The notes beneath the pieces are model-generated. The model was not told where the DNA came from and ran no database searches. It saw only the letters and a list, made by a program, of their open reading frames with translations. From a virus: a stretch of DNA of 24,525 nucleotides. The DNA lies in the IMG/VR virus record IMGVR_UViG_3300047379_000050, positions 1 to 24,525 of that record. One strand, written 5' to 3'. Both the position numbers and the translations under genes were made by a program. Of the stretch, positions 14,200-22,394 are shown piece by piece; position 1 is the first letter of the stretch, and every line of letters starts with the position of its first letter.

Positions 14200-17021
14200 T
14201 ATACTGATGCTCCAAATAATCCGAACGTTGGTAAAAATTCTAACAATTCAGGTTTGTTATTAGTTGGTACTACTACAGTAGCACCACCTCCACCTCCACC
14301 TGATGCAGAGGCACTTGATTTTGATGCCTGGGTACTAACAGCAGCAGCAACTTTTGTCATCGCTACCATCTTTTCTCCAGTTTTAACCTCTTCCTGATCT
14401 TCTGCCTTTACTTTAGCATCGGCAGTTGCGGTAGTAGTCTCTAAAAGACCGTCAGGATTGATTACCTTTCTAGTCTCCATGATAGCATCCTGAAGTGCTT
14501 GGAATGCTATATTCTTTTTTGCTTCTGGTGTTTGGGCAATTTGTGCTACTCCAGTGTCACCCCCAGTGTCATTATTAGGATTTCCCACTCCACTGAGTTT
14601 TCCAGAAGCAACATCAGCATTCATTTGAGACATAATGTCTGGGTTATCACTAACTAAAGGTGCTCCTCCTCTAGCAGCATCCAGAGCAGAAGCAACTTGT
14701 TCTACAGTGTGAGAAGATGCATTACCACCTCCATACATAGATCTCCCAGTAGCAGGATCAGGTAGAGATGCCCATTCTCCTGCCAATGCTTTCATAGCAC
14801 CAGTTCTATCATTATGCTCCTTAGATATATATCTCCAAGCATATGGTTGCTTATGCTTGATAAGTCCTATACCAATTTTATCCTGCATTGTCTTATCAAA
14901 CTTAGCACTCTTATCAATACCCATAGTATTGACAATTGCTTTCATTGTTCCAGGGATAACCTGATAACGACCAGCAGCAAATATACCATAATCCCCTTCT
15001 TGAGGATTAGACTTATTCATCAAAAATGACTGTCGTTCAATCAACTCACCGACACTCATATCAGTCAGTTTTTTCTTGACTATACTACTAGAATCGTGAG
15101 TACTTCCGACAATACGGTTACCCTTAGTACCTTGATTCATTGAGTTATATCCACCTTCACCAGATGCAATGAAATCTAGGAGTCCACCAGCAGCAAATTC
15201 GGGTGGTCTAGTTAGTGGTGCTTGAGCAAATAATCCACCAACATTAAAAGTGTATATGCTACTGCCGCCCTTAGTGTCTCCACCAGCAGAGTAACCCATC
15301 TCCCTCATCATCTCTTCTTGTTTCTTCCTTCTATTATATAACTTACCAGCAAAAGAGTCATTACTTACATTATCCAACTCACCTCTAGTTGCTTTCTGTG
15401 CTTGACCACTAAACCATGACATGGGGTTGAGTAGATTGAAATTGTTTTGAGTAGGTCCACCCTGATCAAAACTATTATACATGCCCCCCAGATTAAATCC
15501 GCCGCTATCTGCTTCCTTTATTCTACGAGTAGTAAGTTTAGGATTATTTTTTGTTGCAGGAGTATCAAATGGTACTATGAATGCACCACCTTGTTTCTTT
15601 TCTGCAACATATTCAGTTCCATGACCAATGAATGATGTTGATTTACCATCCAGAGATACTGGATAACCTGATTGGGGACCTTGAATCCAACCACCCATCG
15701 CTTTTTTGGGTAGTTTATTCTCTTTATCTGCCTGCTTTTCTTTCTTAGGAATTGAACCAGACACACTGGATGCAATTGCCTTCGCTGACATGTTCTTGAT
15801 AAACTTTGGTTTCCCTGCCTCCTCTGCCTGATCACCAATTACATAAGCACCATTAAACTTAGATTGAATTGCCTGAATAGACTTAGGCAGAATCTTACTA
15901 TAAGGTTCCTTATTGTCCTTATCGTAAGACCCATATTCAATCATTGCCCCCGCTTTTTGTGCAGATGCCACAGTAGCATCATGAACTGGTTTATATCTAT
16001 CATCCTGATTGGATGGAGGAACAAATACTGCTTGATACCCTAGTTCTTTAATTGCTGCGATTGCCGCCGCAACTCCTTCTGCTCCTTTCTGAGGATCAGC
16101 GAAATCCTTAGAACCAGCAGTAAGAATAACATGCTGCTTGTTACTTTGTTTACCTTCTGGAGTAGTGTTTGCACCATTGCCCTCGGTTTGTTGTGAATCT
16201 GCTATCGCACTTTCTTGATCATTACCATTATTATTAGCGAGCACAACGGCAGTAGTTCCAACAACAGCAGTAGTTGCCAGCAACGCCAATCCACCTCTGC
16301 CCCTCAATCGCATCTTCATCCCCTTCATCCCCTTCAGGAGATTCTTACGGAATGTTGTTAATACCCAGATGAAATCTTTAACTAACTTTGCTGGATTCTT
16401 TAACCATCTTAGACCTAATAGTAATGTTCCTAGTGATAAGAAGAATTGACCAAAACCTACCAGTTTTTCCCACCAAGTTGCCTCAGGGTCAAACATTGCA
16501 CCAAGACCATCCAGTATCCCTCCAACAGTACCTTTGAAGAAATTGAATATGAACGTTGCTACAGTGATAACACCATCAACAATATCTTCTAATTTTTTTA
16601 TATTATTTTCGTCTGCTAACCATTCCAAAATCCCCCTTACAACGAAGGTTTTAAATAACCATCCTCCTAGTTTAGCAAGACTCTCAAAAAATCCTGCTAC
16701 TACAGGAGCAATAAATTCGGTAAGACCACTTCCTTTCTTCTCATCATCTTTAGATACTCCCTGTAGATCACCAGAGTTTTCATTAATACCCTTAAAGAGA
16801 TCCGCTTCCATTGCTGCATTGACCTTTAGGTCATCAGCAATTTTTTGGAGAATAACTCCCATGCTATTGAGTGTTGCACCAAGTTGATTACTACCTTTTA
16901 CAACTTTTACAGAAATAATATTTGCTGATACAGTACCTTCAGAGTCATCTTTACTTACTTGACCCCTAGGACTTAAAAATTTATAAAAGTCTATCTTTGA
17001 TGTCTTACCAGACTTCTGCAT
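14199..17021 (-). CDS. Tape-measure-like tail protein with lambda-lysozyme-like (muralytic) domain
   Basis: 940 residues. Residues about 45-240 are hydrophobic helices clearly paralogous to the upstream 1018-aa protein (NQLGATLNSMG; RGILEWLADENNIKKLEDI at 129-147). A transmembrane-like segment lies near 245-262. Residues about 296-420 form an alpha/beta domain beginning HVILTAGSKDF. About 440-510 shows a tape-measure-type motif (SGYPVSLDG, FIGHGTEYVA, AFIVPFDTPA). Residues about 612-790 resemble lambda endolysin (GH104-like): LLDFIASGEGGYN with E622 as candidate catalytic residue, then FAAGRYQVIPGTM and GEWASLPDP. A Gly-rich linker and FLPTFGLFGASV end the protein. Likely function: tail tape measure or hub protein delivering local peptidoglycan cleavage. 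It has 1-bp overlaps with both neighbours. A CATAAATA lies 58 bp upstream, inside the neighbour's frame. Confidence 0.75.
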   Translation of the reverse strand: MQKSGKTSKIDFYKFLSPRGQVSKDDSEGTVSANIISVKVVKGSNQLGATLNSMGVILQKIADDLKVNAAMEADLFKGINENSGDLQGVSKDDEKKGSGLTEFIAPVVAGFFESLAKLGGWLFKTFVVRGILEWLADENNIKKLEDIVDGVITVATFIFNFFKGTVGGILDGLGAMFDPEATWWEKLVGFGQFFLSLGTLLLGLRWLKNPAKLVKDFIWVLTTFRKNLLKGMKGMKMRLRGRGGLALLATTAVVGTTAVVLANNNGNDQESAIADSQQTEGNGANTTPEGKQSNKQHVILTAGSKDFADPQKGAEGVAAAIAAIKELGYQAVFVPPSNQDDRYKPVHDATVASAQKAGAMIEYGSYDKDNKEPYSKILPKSIQAIQSKFNGAYVIGDQAEEAGKPKFIKNMSAKAIASSVSGSIPKKEKQADKENKLPKKAMGGWIQGPQSGYPVSLDGKSTSFIGHGTEYVAEKKQGGAFIVPFDTPATKNNPKLTTRRIKEADSGGFNLGGMYNSFDQGGPTQNNFNLLNPMSWFSGQAQKATRGELDNVSNDSFAGKLYNRRKKQEEMMREMGYSAGGDTKGGSSIYTFNVGGLFAQAPLTRPPEFAAGGLLDFIASGEGGYNSMNQGTKGNRIVGSTHDSSSIVKKKLTDMSVGELIERQSFLMNKSNPQEGDYGIFAAGRYQVIPGTMKAIVNTMGIDKSAKFDKTMQDKIGIGLIKHKQPYAWRYISKEHNDRTGAMKALAGEWASLPDPATGRSMYGGGNASSHTVEQVASALDAARGGAPLVSDNPDIMSQMNADVASGKLSGVGNPNNDTGGDTGVAQIAQTPEAKKNIAFQALQDAIMETRKVINPDGLLETTTATADAKVKAEDQEEVKTGEKMVAMTKVAAAVSTQASKSSASASGGGGGGATVVVPTNNKPELLEFLPTFGLFGASV

Positions 17022-20000
17022 TACTTAGTAGGATAAGATGAATTTGGGTCACGATATAGAACTATAGGTTCCCCACCAGTATTTATGATCTTGGTATTGG
17101 TGATTGGGAGTGTAATTGGTACTACAGTCTTACCCTTCTTATCTACTTCACTGTCTGCCTTATTTAATGCATTTGTTTTTGACATCGTTGCTACAGCAGG
17201 AGTGGCACCAGGTGCAGATGTAGAAGACATTTGTGGTGGAGGACTTGCTGATGCAGGAGCAAGACTACTCTTTTCATTACCATATAGTTGTCCACGAACA
17301 TCATTAATTGCAGAATCTAGCATACCAAAGATACGCGCCATCTTTTGCTCTTGAGTCTCTGCTGGTGCCTTTGATGCTTGATTATCACTATCTTGCGTAG
17401 TTGTACTATTACTAGTGTTGCCACCTGGAGTAGTATTAACACTTGTATCAGTACTTGTATCAGTACTATCGTCTGCTGTTACAGGACTAGTCTTAACATT
17501 TGCATTAGAAGAACCACTACCACTCAAGTTTTCAAAGTGCCATGCTTCAGTAGCGCCAGGTCTGTCCCTTCGTAAACCCCAAGCACTTTTACTCAGTGTC
17601 TTAAATCCAAAGGTTTCAGAATTATCCCACAACCACTTATATCCTGCATCAAAGTAGTTAAGGTCAGCAGCAAGACCAAATCCATGATTAGATGTTCCTG
17701 GAACTGCTGCTGTACCACGAGGTTTAGTATTATACATGTGCTGTTGATCAGCAAATGTTCTAAAGGTATCATTAATACCAATAGGATGACCCGCTTTCTT
17801 AGCAGCATCCAACATAGATTGAAACTGCTTTGCAACACTCTTATGCAACTTACCTTTTCCTGCTTGCCCCCAACCTGCATAACCTTTCACTCCTTGCATC
17901 TCGGAAGCAGGTACTTCTCCATTCTTATACTTACCTATTGGACCACCACCTGCGAAAGCAGGCAGTTCTCCACCAAGAGCAAATCCTGTCCATCCAGCAG
18001 CACGATAGTTAGACTTTGCGGGATTTGAAACAGGTGCTAAATCTTTTGGTTGTATTGGTTGTTCATTTTCGGTCTGCCACCTAGAAAGAGCACCAGTGTT
18101 TGTACTAGTAGACTTTAAACCACCACCCTTTGCAAGTTCTGGTGCCTTATCTTCATCCTTGTCTATTCCCTCAGGTTTTTGTCCTTCTTCATTGGTAAAC
18201 ATACCAATGAGTGCTTTAAGTGGACCAGCAGGAAGATTATCCTTTGCAAAGGTATTAACTTGGTCAATAAGACCTTTAGCACCAGGAATTGAACCTATCA
18301 TAGCATCTTCCATTTGTCTGATACCAGGAATCAGATCTCTAAACAAAGAGAATACGTCAAGTCCTAATGAAACATAGGGACCAGCAGCAAAACCAAATGC
18401 TCCAGATAAGTCAAACGCAGCAGATAATGCTTCAATACCAGCACCAACTACATCGCCATCAGTTAAGCGATCATATGCAAATAGTAAGTTAATAAGACCA
18501 CCAACAATTGGTAGTGCTTTACCACCAATTCTTTGAATAAGTGGTTTCGGTTCCAATAGAGAAAGACCTTTCTTCTGAAGGTACTCCTCCATCATTATAC
18601 CTGCACCAGAAGACATGACCTTGCCCATAACCTGTCCTGCCATTGCCTTGATGGGTTTCATCATTGGTTCAAAGAACTTACCCAAAGGTTCTACGATCTT
18701 TGCTGTCGCAAAATTCTTAACCCAATTTCCAGCACCTTTTAAACCATTATCTGCCCAAGCAACAGCATCTCCTGCCTTACTCTTAAGATTAGCACCAAGT
18801 GTTCTTGCCCTATCTCCGTATTTTTTTCCTATATCTAAACTCGTTTCCCATGCTTTTTTTGCCTTGTCAGAGAACCTAGCATAGATTTCTGCTGCGCTTC
18901 CACTCAATCCATACTTTTTACGTGCATCTTTTATTTGTTCTGCAATTACAGCGGCAGGTTTATCAATCAGAACACCTTTGAGATTCTTGGCATGATCACC
19001 CAAGAAATCTGCAAATTGCATCAGACTGCTTTTAATCCCCTCTGCTGCGGAGACTGACACATCCTCAAGAGTATTACCAAGTCTTCCCAGTAAACCTGCT
19101 GGTTTATTCTTCCTTGCTTGTTTTACTAATGCTTCTATACCTGCTTCAGTAAGTTCTTCGCCTGACTGTTTGGCAACTTTTCTTAATCTAGCATATTCTT
19201 CTGCTTGTTCAAGATTCTTAAAACCATGCCTCTTCTTAATATTTTCAAGAATTTCTGCTTTGGATCTTACATTATTAGTATTTGGAGTTGGTGTTGTTTT
19301 TGGTTTGGGATTATTTGGATCAGGTATATCATCAGACGACTGCAATGCATCAAACAATGTCATTGCGTCTTGGATAAGACTAAATGGATTTAGTAGATAC
19401 GATAATGCCTTTAGACCTATTATGCCTGTTAAAAGGGTTCCCACCCCTACAATCATATCCCATGCGCCACCTAGATTACCATTAGCAATCGCTTTAGCAC
19501 CGCCAAAGATCTTGGCAAGACCATCAAATATTGCGCCTACACTAAAAGTAACTAACTTATATACAAAATCCCCAACCATCTTAAGAGTATTGAAGATGTC
19601 TTCCATCTTCTTAAGATTTTTTTCATCAGAAAACCACTCAAGTATTCCTCTTGAGATTGCAGTTCTTGCTAACCAAGCAAACAAATTACCGAATGGTCCG
19701 AGAATTTTCTCTAACCATCCAAGAGGATTCTTTTTCTTCTTAATTTCATCCTCTAAACCGTCTTCTAATCCATCTTTACTTTCTGAACTTATCCCACCTT
19801 CTGCTTCTATCTCTGCTCTAGCATCTCTTCTGAGATCACTAAGTCTTTCTTGCTCTGCAAGTTGATCCCCTAAGAATGATGATCTATTGGATATTGTTTC
19901 AGAAATATCCATCATCACATAACCCATACCCTCCAGAGTCTTACCAATTTGATTGGCAGATGTAACTACAGAGTATACTGATTGTTTAACCGAGCTAGCA

Positions 20001-20077
20001 ACCTTTATCCCCCCAGATTCTTCACTAGAAACCGTAGTGGGGATCAACTTATGTGGTTTGATTTTGGATGCTAGCAT
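17021..20077 (-). CDS. Tape-measure-like tail protein with M15 (VanY-type) peptidase domain
   Basis: 1018 residues. The N-terminal part (about 40-240) is paralogous to the downstream 940-aa protein (NQIGKTLEGMG; RGILEWFSDEKNLKKMEDI at 143-161). The middle is helical and Lys/Ala-rich with hydrophobic segments (IVGGLINLLFAY region). From about residue 730 there is a zinc D,D-/L,D-carboxypeptidase-type domain of family M15: RTFADQQHMY, SNHGFGLAAD with H798 and D805, and EAWHFE with E844 and H847, matching SxHxxGxAxD...ExWH. After a Ser/Thr/Asn-rich linker the C-terminus returns to beta-like sequence. It probably cuts the peptide cross-links of host peptidoglycan during injection, complementing the lysozyme-like paralogue. 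It starts 5 bp after the gp51-like frame. Confidence 0.78.
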   Translation of the reverse strand: MLASKIKPHKLIPTTVSSEESGGIKVASSVKQSVYSVVTSANQIGKTLEGMGYVMMDISETISNRSSFLGDQLAEQERLSDLRRDARAEIEAEGGISSESKDGLEDGLEDEIKKKKNPLGWLEKILGPFGNLFAWLARTAISRGILEWFSDEKNLKKMEDIFNTLKMVGDFVYKLVTFSVGAIFDGLAKIFGGAKAIANGNLGGAWDMIVGVGTLLTGIIGLKALSYLLNPFSLIQDAMTLFDALQSSDDIPDPNNPKPKTTPTPNTNNVRSKAEILENIKKRHGFKNLEQAEEYARLRKVAKQSGEELTEAGIEALVKQARKNKPAGLLGRLGNTLEDVSVSAAEGIKSSLMQFADFLGDHAKNLKGVLIDKPAAVIAEQIKDARKKYGLSGSAAEIYARFSDKAKKAWETSLDIGKKYGDRARTLGANLKSKAGDAVAWADNGLKGAGNWVKNFATAKIVEPLGKFFEPMMKPIKAMAGQVMGKVMSSGAGIMMEEYLQKKGLSLLEPKPLIQRIGGKALPIVGGLINLLFAYDRLTDGDVVGAGIEALSAAFDLSGAFGFAAGPYVSLGLDVFSLFRDLIPGIRQMEDAMIGSIPGAKGLIDQVNTFAKDNLPAGPLKALIGMFTNEEGQKPEGIDKDEDKAPELAKGGGLKSTSTNTGALSRWQTENEQPIQPKDLAPVSNPAKSNYRAAGWTGFALGGELPAFAGGGPIGKYKNGEVPASEMQGVKGYAGWGQAGKGKLHKSVAKQFQSMLDAAKKAGHPIGINDTFRTFADQQHMYNTKPRGTAAVPGTSNHGFGLAADLNYFDAGYKWLWDNSETFGFKTLSKSAWGLRRDRPGATEAWHFENLSGSGSSNANVKTSPVTADDSTDTSTDTSVNTTPGGNTSNSTTTQDSDNQASKAPAETQEQKMARIFGMLDSAINDVRGQLYGNEKSSLAPASASPPPQMSSTSAPGATPAVATMSKTNALNKADSEVDKKGKTVVPITLPITNTKIINTGGEPIVLYRDPNSSYPTK

Positions 20078-20082
20078 TACGC

Positions 20083-20271
20083 TTACTTGTTGTTTCTATC
20101 TTTGTACCTCTTCTCCTCTTCTTTCAAATGGTTGATCAAGAGGTTAACATAAACATCTTTTTCCCATGGCATAATATTATCCAAATATTCAGGGTTCCAC
20201 TTATGATGGTGAATCAAAGCGAAATTAGTCTCATAATAAGTTTGAAGACTTGTATGGAGAAGGACTAGGCG
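20083..20271 (-). CDS. gp51: gp51-like domain in the -1 frame, probably made as a gp26-gp51 fusion
   Basis: An open frame of 62 codons follows the slippery site near the end of gp26 and stops at 20083-20085, 5 bp before the next gene. It has no ATG until late (IMPWEK). It reads RLVLLHTSLQTYYETNFALI, then HHHKWNPEYLDNIMPWEKDV and a charged C-terminal helix: clean, protein-like sequence. T4 gene 51 (hub assembly factor) also follows gene 26 directly. A -1 slip would give a 298-aa fusion (gp26 residues 1-236 plus 62), the same logic as lambda gpG/gpGT tail chaperones. A TTG within FALIHHH is a weaker independent start. The gp51 name is based on position and general resemblance. Confidence 0.65.
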   Translation of the reverse strand, partial: RLVLLHTSLQTYYETNFALIHHHKWNPEYLDNIMPWEKDVYVNLLINHLKEEEKRYKDRNNK

Positions 20272-20978
20272 AAAAAACTTGCTAAACCCTCAAGTTGGAG
20301 AGTCTGTTTTTTCTTAGTCTTAGGATTAGTAAATTTAATGTCGTGAGATAATTTAGGCATTGTTTCAAAAAACTTTTGAATTTCTTGAAACTGTGTAGTA
20401 TTCAATTGATCAAGGAACTCAATCAATTCTTCCTTTGAAGACTCTTTCGCTTCATATACTTCCTCACCTTCAACAATTTGAAGAATGCAATCTGTAGTCA
20501 ATTCAAATAGACTTTCTACAGTAGAATTGGTCTCAAAGTTATTTTTAACAAACATATCCATACTAGGATATTTCATAACCATTGAAATTTTATTATCCAA
20601 CTTCAAGATGTTTGTATGCTCAGGTTCAAATTTCACTTCAATCTCACTAAGATCAACTGTTACCTTAACCTGAGTCTCATTATCATCGGGTGAAGTTACC
20701 ATAAGATCAACAGTTTCACCTACAGACTTTGCACGAATGTTCAGGAAAATATATTCAAAGTCAAAAGTGGCAAGTCCTTTGATATCTGTATCAGATAGAT
20801 TAGTGCAGTTAAGCAGTAAAGTCTGTACAGTATCAACCATTTGTGCTTGATCTTCTGTTTCCATTGCTAACAATAGCAATTTCTCTTCTTTTACCAGAAA
20901 TGGGCGATATTTAATTCTTTTCCCGTCAGAAGGTAGTTTCAATTCATAACGAGGAACATTTAACTTAGGTAATGGCAT
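20265..20978 (-). CDS. gp26: Baseplate hub assembly protein gp26
   Basis: 237 residues (T4 gp26 has 208). It opens MPLPKLNVPRYELKLPSDGK, then YRPFLVKEEKLLLLAMET, the N-terminal pattern of the T4 baseplate/hub assembly family. This is followed by a helical and beta core (FDFEYIFLNIRAKSVGE), an acidic middle and a C-terminal helix FQEIQKFFETMPKL ending in KKKQTLQLEGLASFFA. In T4 gp26 helps assemble the hub and is related in role to tail assembly chaperones. It lies 24 bp after gp54 and is followed by the gp51-like frame through a -1 slippery site. A GCTAAATA element just upstream may be its late promoter. Confidence 0.82.
   Translation of the reverse strand: MPLPKLNVPRYELKLPSDGKRIKYRPFLVKEEKLLLLAMETEDQAQMVDTVQTLLLNCTNLSDTDIKGLATFDFEYIFLNIRAKSVGETVDLMVTSPDDNETQVKVTVDLSEIEVKFEPEHTNILKLDNKISMVMKYPSMDMFVKNNFETNSTVESLFELTTDCILQIVEGEEVYEAKESSKEELIEFLDQLNTTQFQEIQKFFETMPKLSHDIKFTNPKTKKKQTLQLEGLASFFA
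20271..20277 (-). promoter_or_regulatory. Candidate -1 programmed frameshift site (T TTT TTC)
   Basis: The heptamer TTTTTTC lies in the correct X XXY YYZ phase of gp26 (codons AGT TTT TTC), one sense codon (GCC) before the TAG stop. Nine bases upstream is GAGGG (20287-20291), placed like the Shine-Dalgarno stimulator of the dnaX frameshift. No strong downstream hairpin was seen by eye. Confidence 0.65.
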
Positions 20979-20999
20979 AGATAATCACTTCATTACAGA

Positions 21000-21007
21000 T
21001 ATTTAGC
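21000..21007 (-). promoter_or_regulatory. Possible variant late promoter (GCTAAATA) for gp26
   Basis: GCTAAATA on the minus strand, ending 21 bp before the gp26 ATG at 20978 and overlapping the gp54 stop. Octamer and distance match those before gp5. Confidence 0.35.
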
Positions 21008-21944
21008 GGTTCAGAGTTGGACCAAAGAAGTTCAAAGGTTCTGTCCCTGGAGGTTGGTTAAAGACAGCAGCGGAAAAATTATAGTTGCCAACTCTTGACG
21101 CTGCAGAGAAATCAAAGTTATTTCCAAATAACTCTGTATAGTTACCATCAAAATTTTGAAAGAATTTAGCAGCGTCTTTACCAAGACTATCTAGATACTC
21201 TTTTTCTGGACTCTTCTTATCTTGATTCTTAGTTGACATGTTAACATTTCTATTGTTTGGATAGAATCTGAAGTTTCTATATTGGAATCCAACATTAAAT
21301 GTAGTGTAGTTTGCTTGCCCTGATTGCATTTCTACTTGTCCCAAATTGTATGGGAACACATCTGCCAAGCACCAAACACCTGTAATATCATTCTCGTAAT
21401 AGAACCCTCTCTTACTATCTGTATTGCGACCAGTCCTTTGCTCTGGAATAAGATCGTCTTCTGTAAAGAATCTCTTCTTACCGCCACCCCTTTCCATCTT
21501 ATAAATCTTCATCGTACATGTGTAATTGTCTAAGAGATCCACATGTTGAGTAGTATCATTCATGATCAAATTTATCCACCTATCAAAAAAGGTATAGGTT
21601 TGCATTGATCTGGGCATGATGAATGAGACACTTATCTCACTATGACTCTGACCAGTAGCATACTTATAAGCAGAACCAATATTATTTACAGTTGCGGTTG
21701 TCAAGTTCCTACTAGGAGATGAAACACTAGATGCATAGTGATTCAATAGAGTTGCTAGTCTATCAGAGTTTCTACCATAAGGAATCAGAGCATTTCCATA
21801 CATCTCCTGGAGTACTCTAGGTTGCCCAAACTCAACTCCATAAAGATTATTAAGAGAAGGTGCATCCTTGTTACTCTTAATAAGTGATTGAAACTGTGTA
21901 AAAGAGTTATCACTAAAGCGACTTTCGTTGAATCTAATTGACAT
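21003..21944 (-). CDS. gp54: Baseplate tail tube initiator gp54
   Basis: 313 residues (T4 gp54 has 320). The central part reads like a tail-tube-family protein: ALIPYGRNSDRLATLLNHYA, then SSPSRNLTTATVNNIGSAYK, SEISVSFIMPRSMQTYTFFD and RWINLIMN. Later VWCLADVFPYNLGQVEMQSG and NYTTFNVGFQYRNFRFY follow the tube 'outer strand' pattern. The N- and C-termini are Phe/Asn-rich. It caps the hub so that the gp19 tube can grow. It overlaps gp4 by 1 bp (TAATG). Assignment to gp54 rather than another tube-like protein is by motif reading plus length. Confidence 0.75.
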   Translation of the reverse strand: MSIRFNESRFSDNSFTQFQSLIKSNKDAPSLNNLYGVEFGQPRVLQEMYGNALIPYGRNSDRLATLLNHYASSVSSPSRNLTTATVNNIGSAYKYATGQSHSEISVSFIMPRSMQTYTFFDRWINLIMNDTTQHVDLLDNYTCTMKIYKMERGGGKKRFFTEDDLIPEQRTGRNTDSKRGFYYENDITGVWCLADVFPYNLGQVEMQSGQANYTTFNVGFQYRNFRFYPNNRNVNMSTKNQDKKSPEKEYLDSLGKDAAKFFQNFDGNYTELFGNNFDFSAASRVGNYNFSAAVFNQPPGTEPLNFFGPTLNR

Positions 21945-22363
21945 TATACCTTAAGTTCCTTTTCGGTTATGAGCATAAACTCTAAAGAATGATCTTTGCA
22001 GAACTCTCGCGCTGCTTTCCATTTCGCTTGATTGACACTATAGGTGACAACTTCATTAATATATCTTTTCGTAACTCTTTTTTGAGTCTTTGGTTCTAAA
22101 GTTTGTTTGAAGGGTTTGACTTCCACAATATACTTTTTGTTTGATGCTTTAACATAGAAATCAGGAAAATATCTATGCCTCTTTCCATCCACTGGTGAAA
22201 TATATGGGATGATGATCTCTTCACTTCCCCATTCAGTAACTGAGGTAGTATTGTCGCACCATTTCATGAATTTATATTCCCAAGACGACCGATAAACAAT
22301 GCCAGTGACATCTCCTCGGTACTTAGCAGGAAAAGATGGTGTGTACTTCCCTCTATAGTGCAT
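21944..22363 (-). CDS. gp4: Head completion protein gp4 (gp50/gp4), nuclease-like fold
   Basis: 139 residues from the ATG at 22363, beginning MHYRGKYTPSFPAKYRGDVT, the characteristic gp4 start. The frame stays open to 22420, but that extension would run over the promoters and into gp48, so it is rejected. Conserved stretches are YRSSWEYKFMKWCDN, EWGSEEIIIPYISPVDGK, RYFPDFYVK and YIVEVKP; the latter two give the PD...ExK layout of TnsA-like/PD-(D/E)xK nucleases. The C-terminal YSVNQAKWKAAREFC is also typical. T4 gp4 is needed to finish DNA-filled heads before tail joining. A perfect TATAAATA lies 23 bp upstream. Confidence 0.92.
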   Translation of the reverse strand: MHYRGKYTPSFPAKYRGDVTGIVYRSSWEYKFMKWCDNTTSVTEWGSEEIIIPYISPVDGKRHRYFPDFYVKASNKKYIVEVKPFKQTLEPKTQKRVTKRYINEVVTYSVNQAKWKAAREFCKDHSLEFMLITEKELKV

Positions 22364-22368
22364 AAATA
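22361..22368 (+). promoter_or_regulatory. T4-type late promoter (CATAAATA), rightward
   Basis: CATAAATA on the plus strand, one mismatch from TATAAATA, 26 bp upstream of the gp48 GTG at 22395. It overlaps the gp4 ATG. It probably drives gp48 and gp53. Confidence 0.7.
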
Positions 22369-22386
22369 TAATTGGACCATTACTTA

Positions 22387-22394
22387 TATTTATA
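22387..22394 (-). promoter_or_regulatory. T4-type late promoter (TATAAATA), leftward
   Basis: A perfect TATAAATA on the minus strand, 23 bp upstream of the gp4 ATG, abutting the gp48 GTG start on the other strand. It probably drives gp4, gp54 and the genes to the left. Confidence 0.8.

Noticed and set aside
17080-17087. CATAAATA 58 bp upstream of the 940-aa gene
   Set aside because: It lies in the coding end of the neighbour (Ile-Ile-Asn-Thr codons) at an unusual distance; not strong enough to list as a promoter.
19170-19865. Plus-strand open frame of 231 codons
   Set aside because: Antisense shadow of the 1018-aa tail protein; Ser/Pro/Leu-rich, not protein-like.
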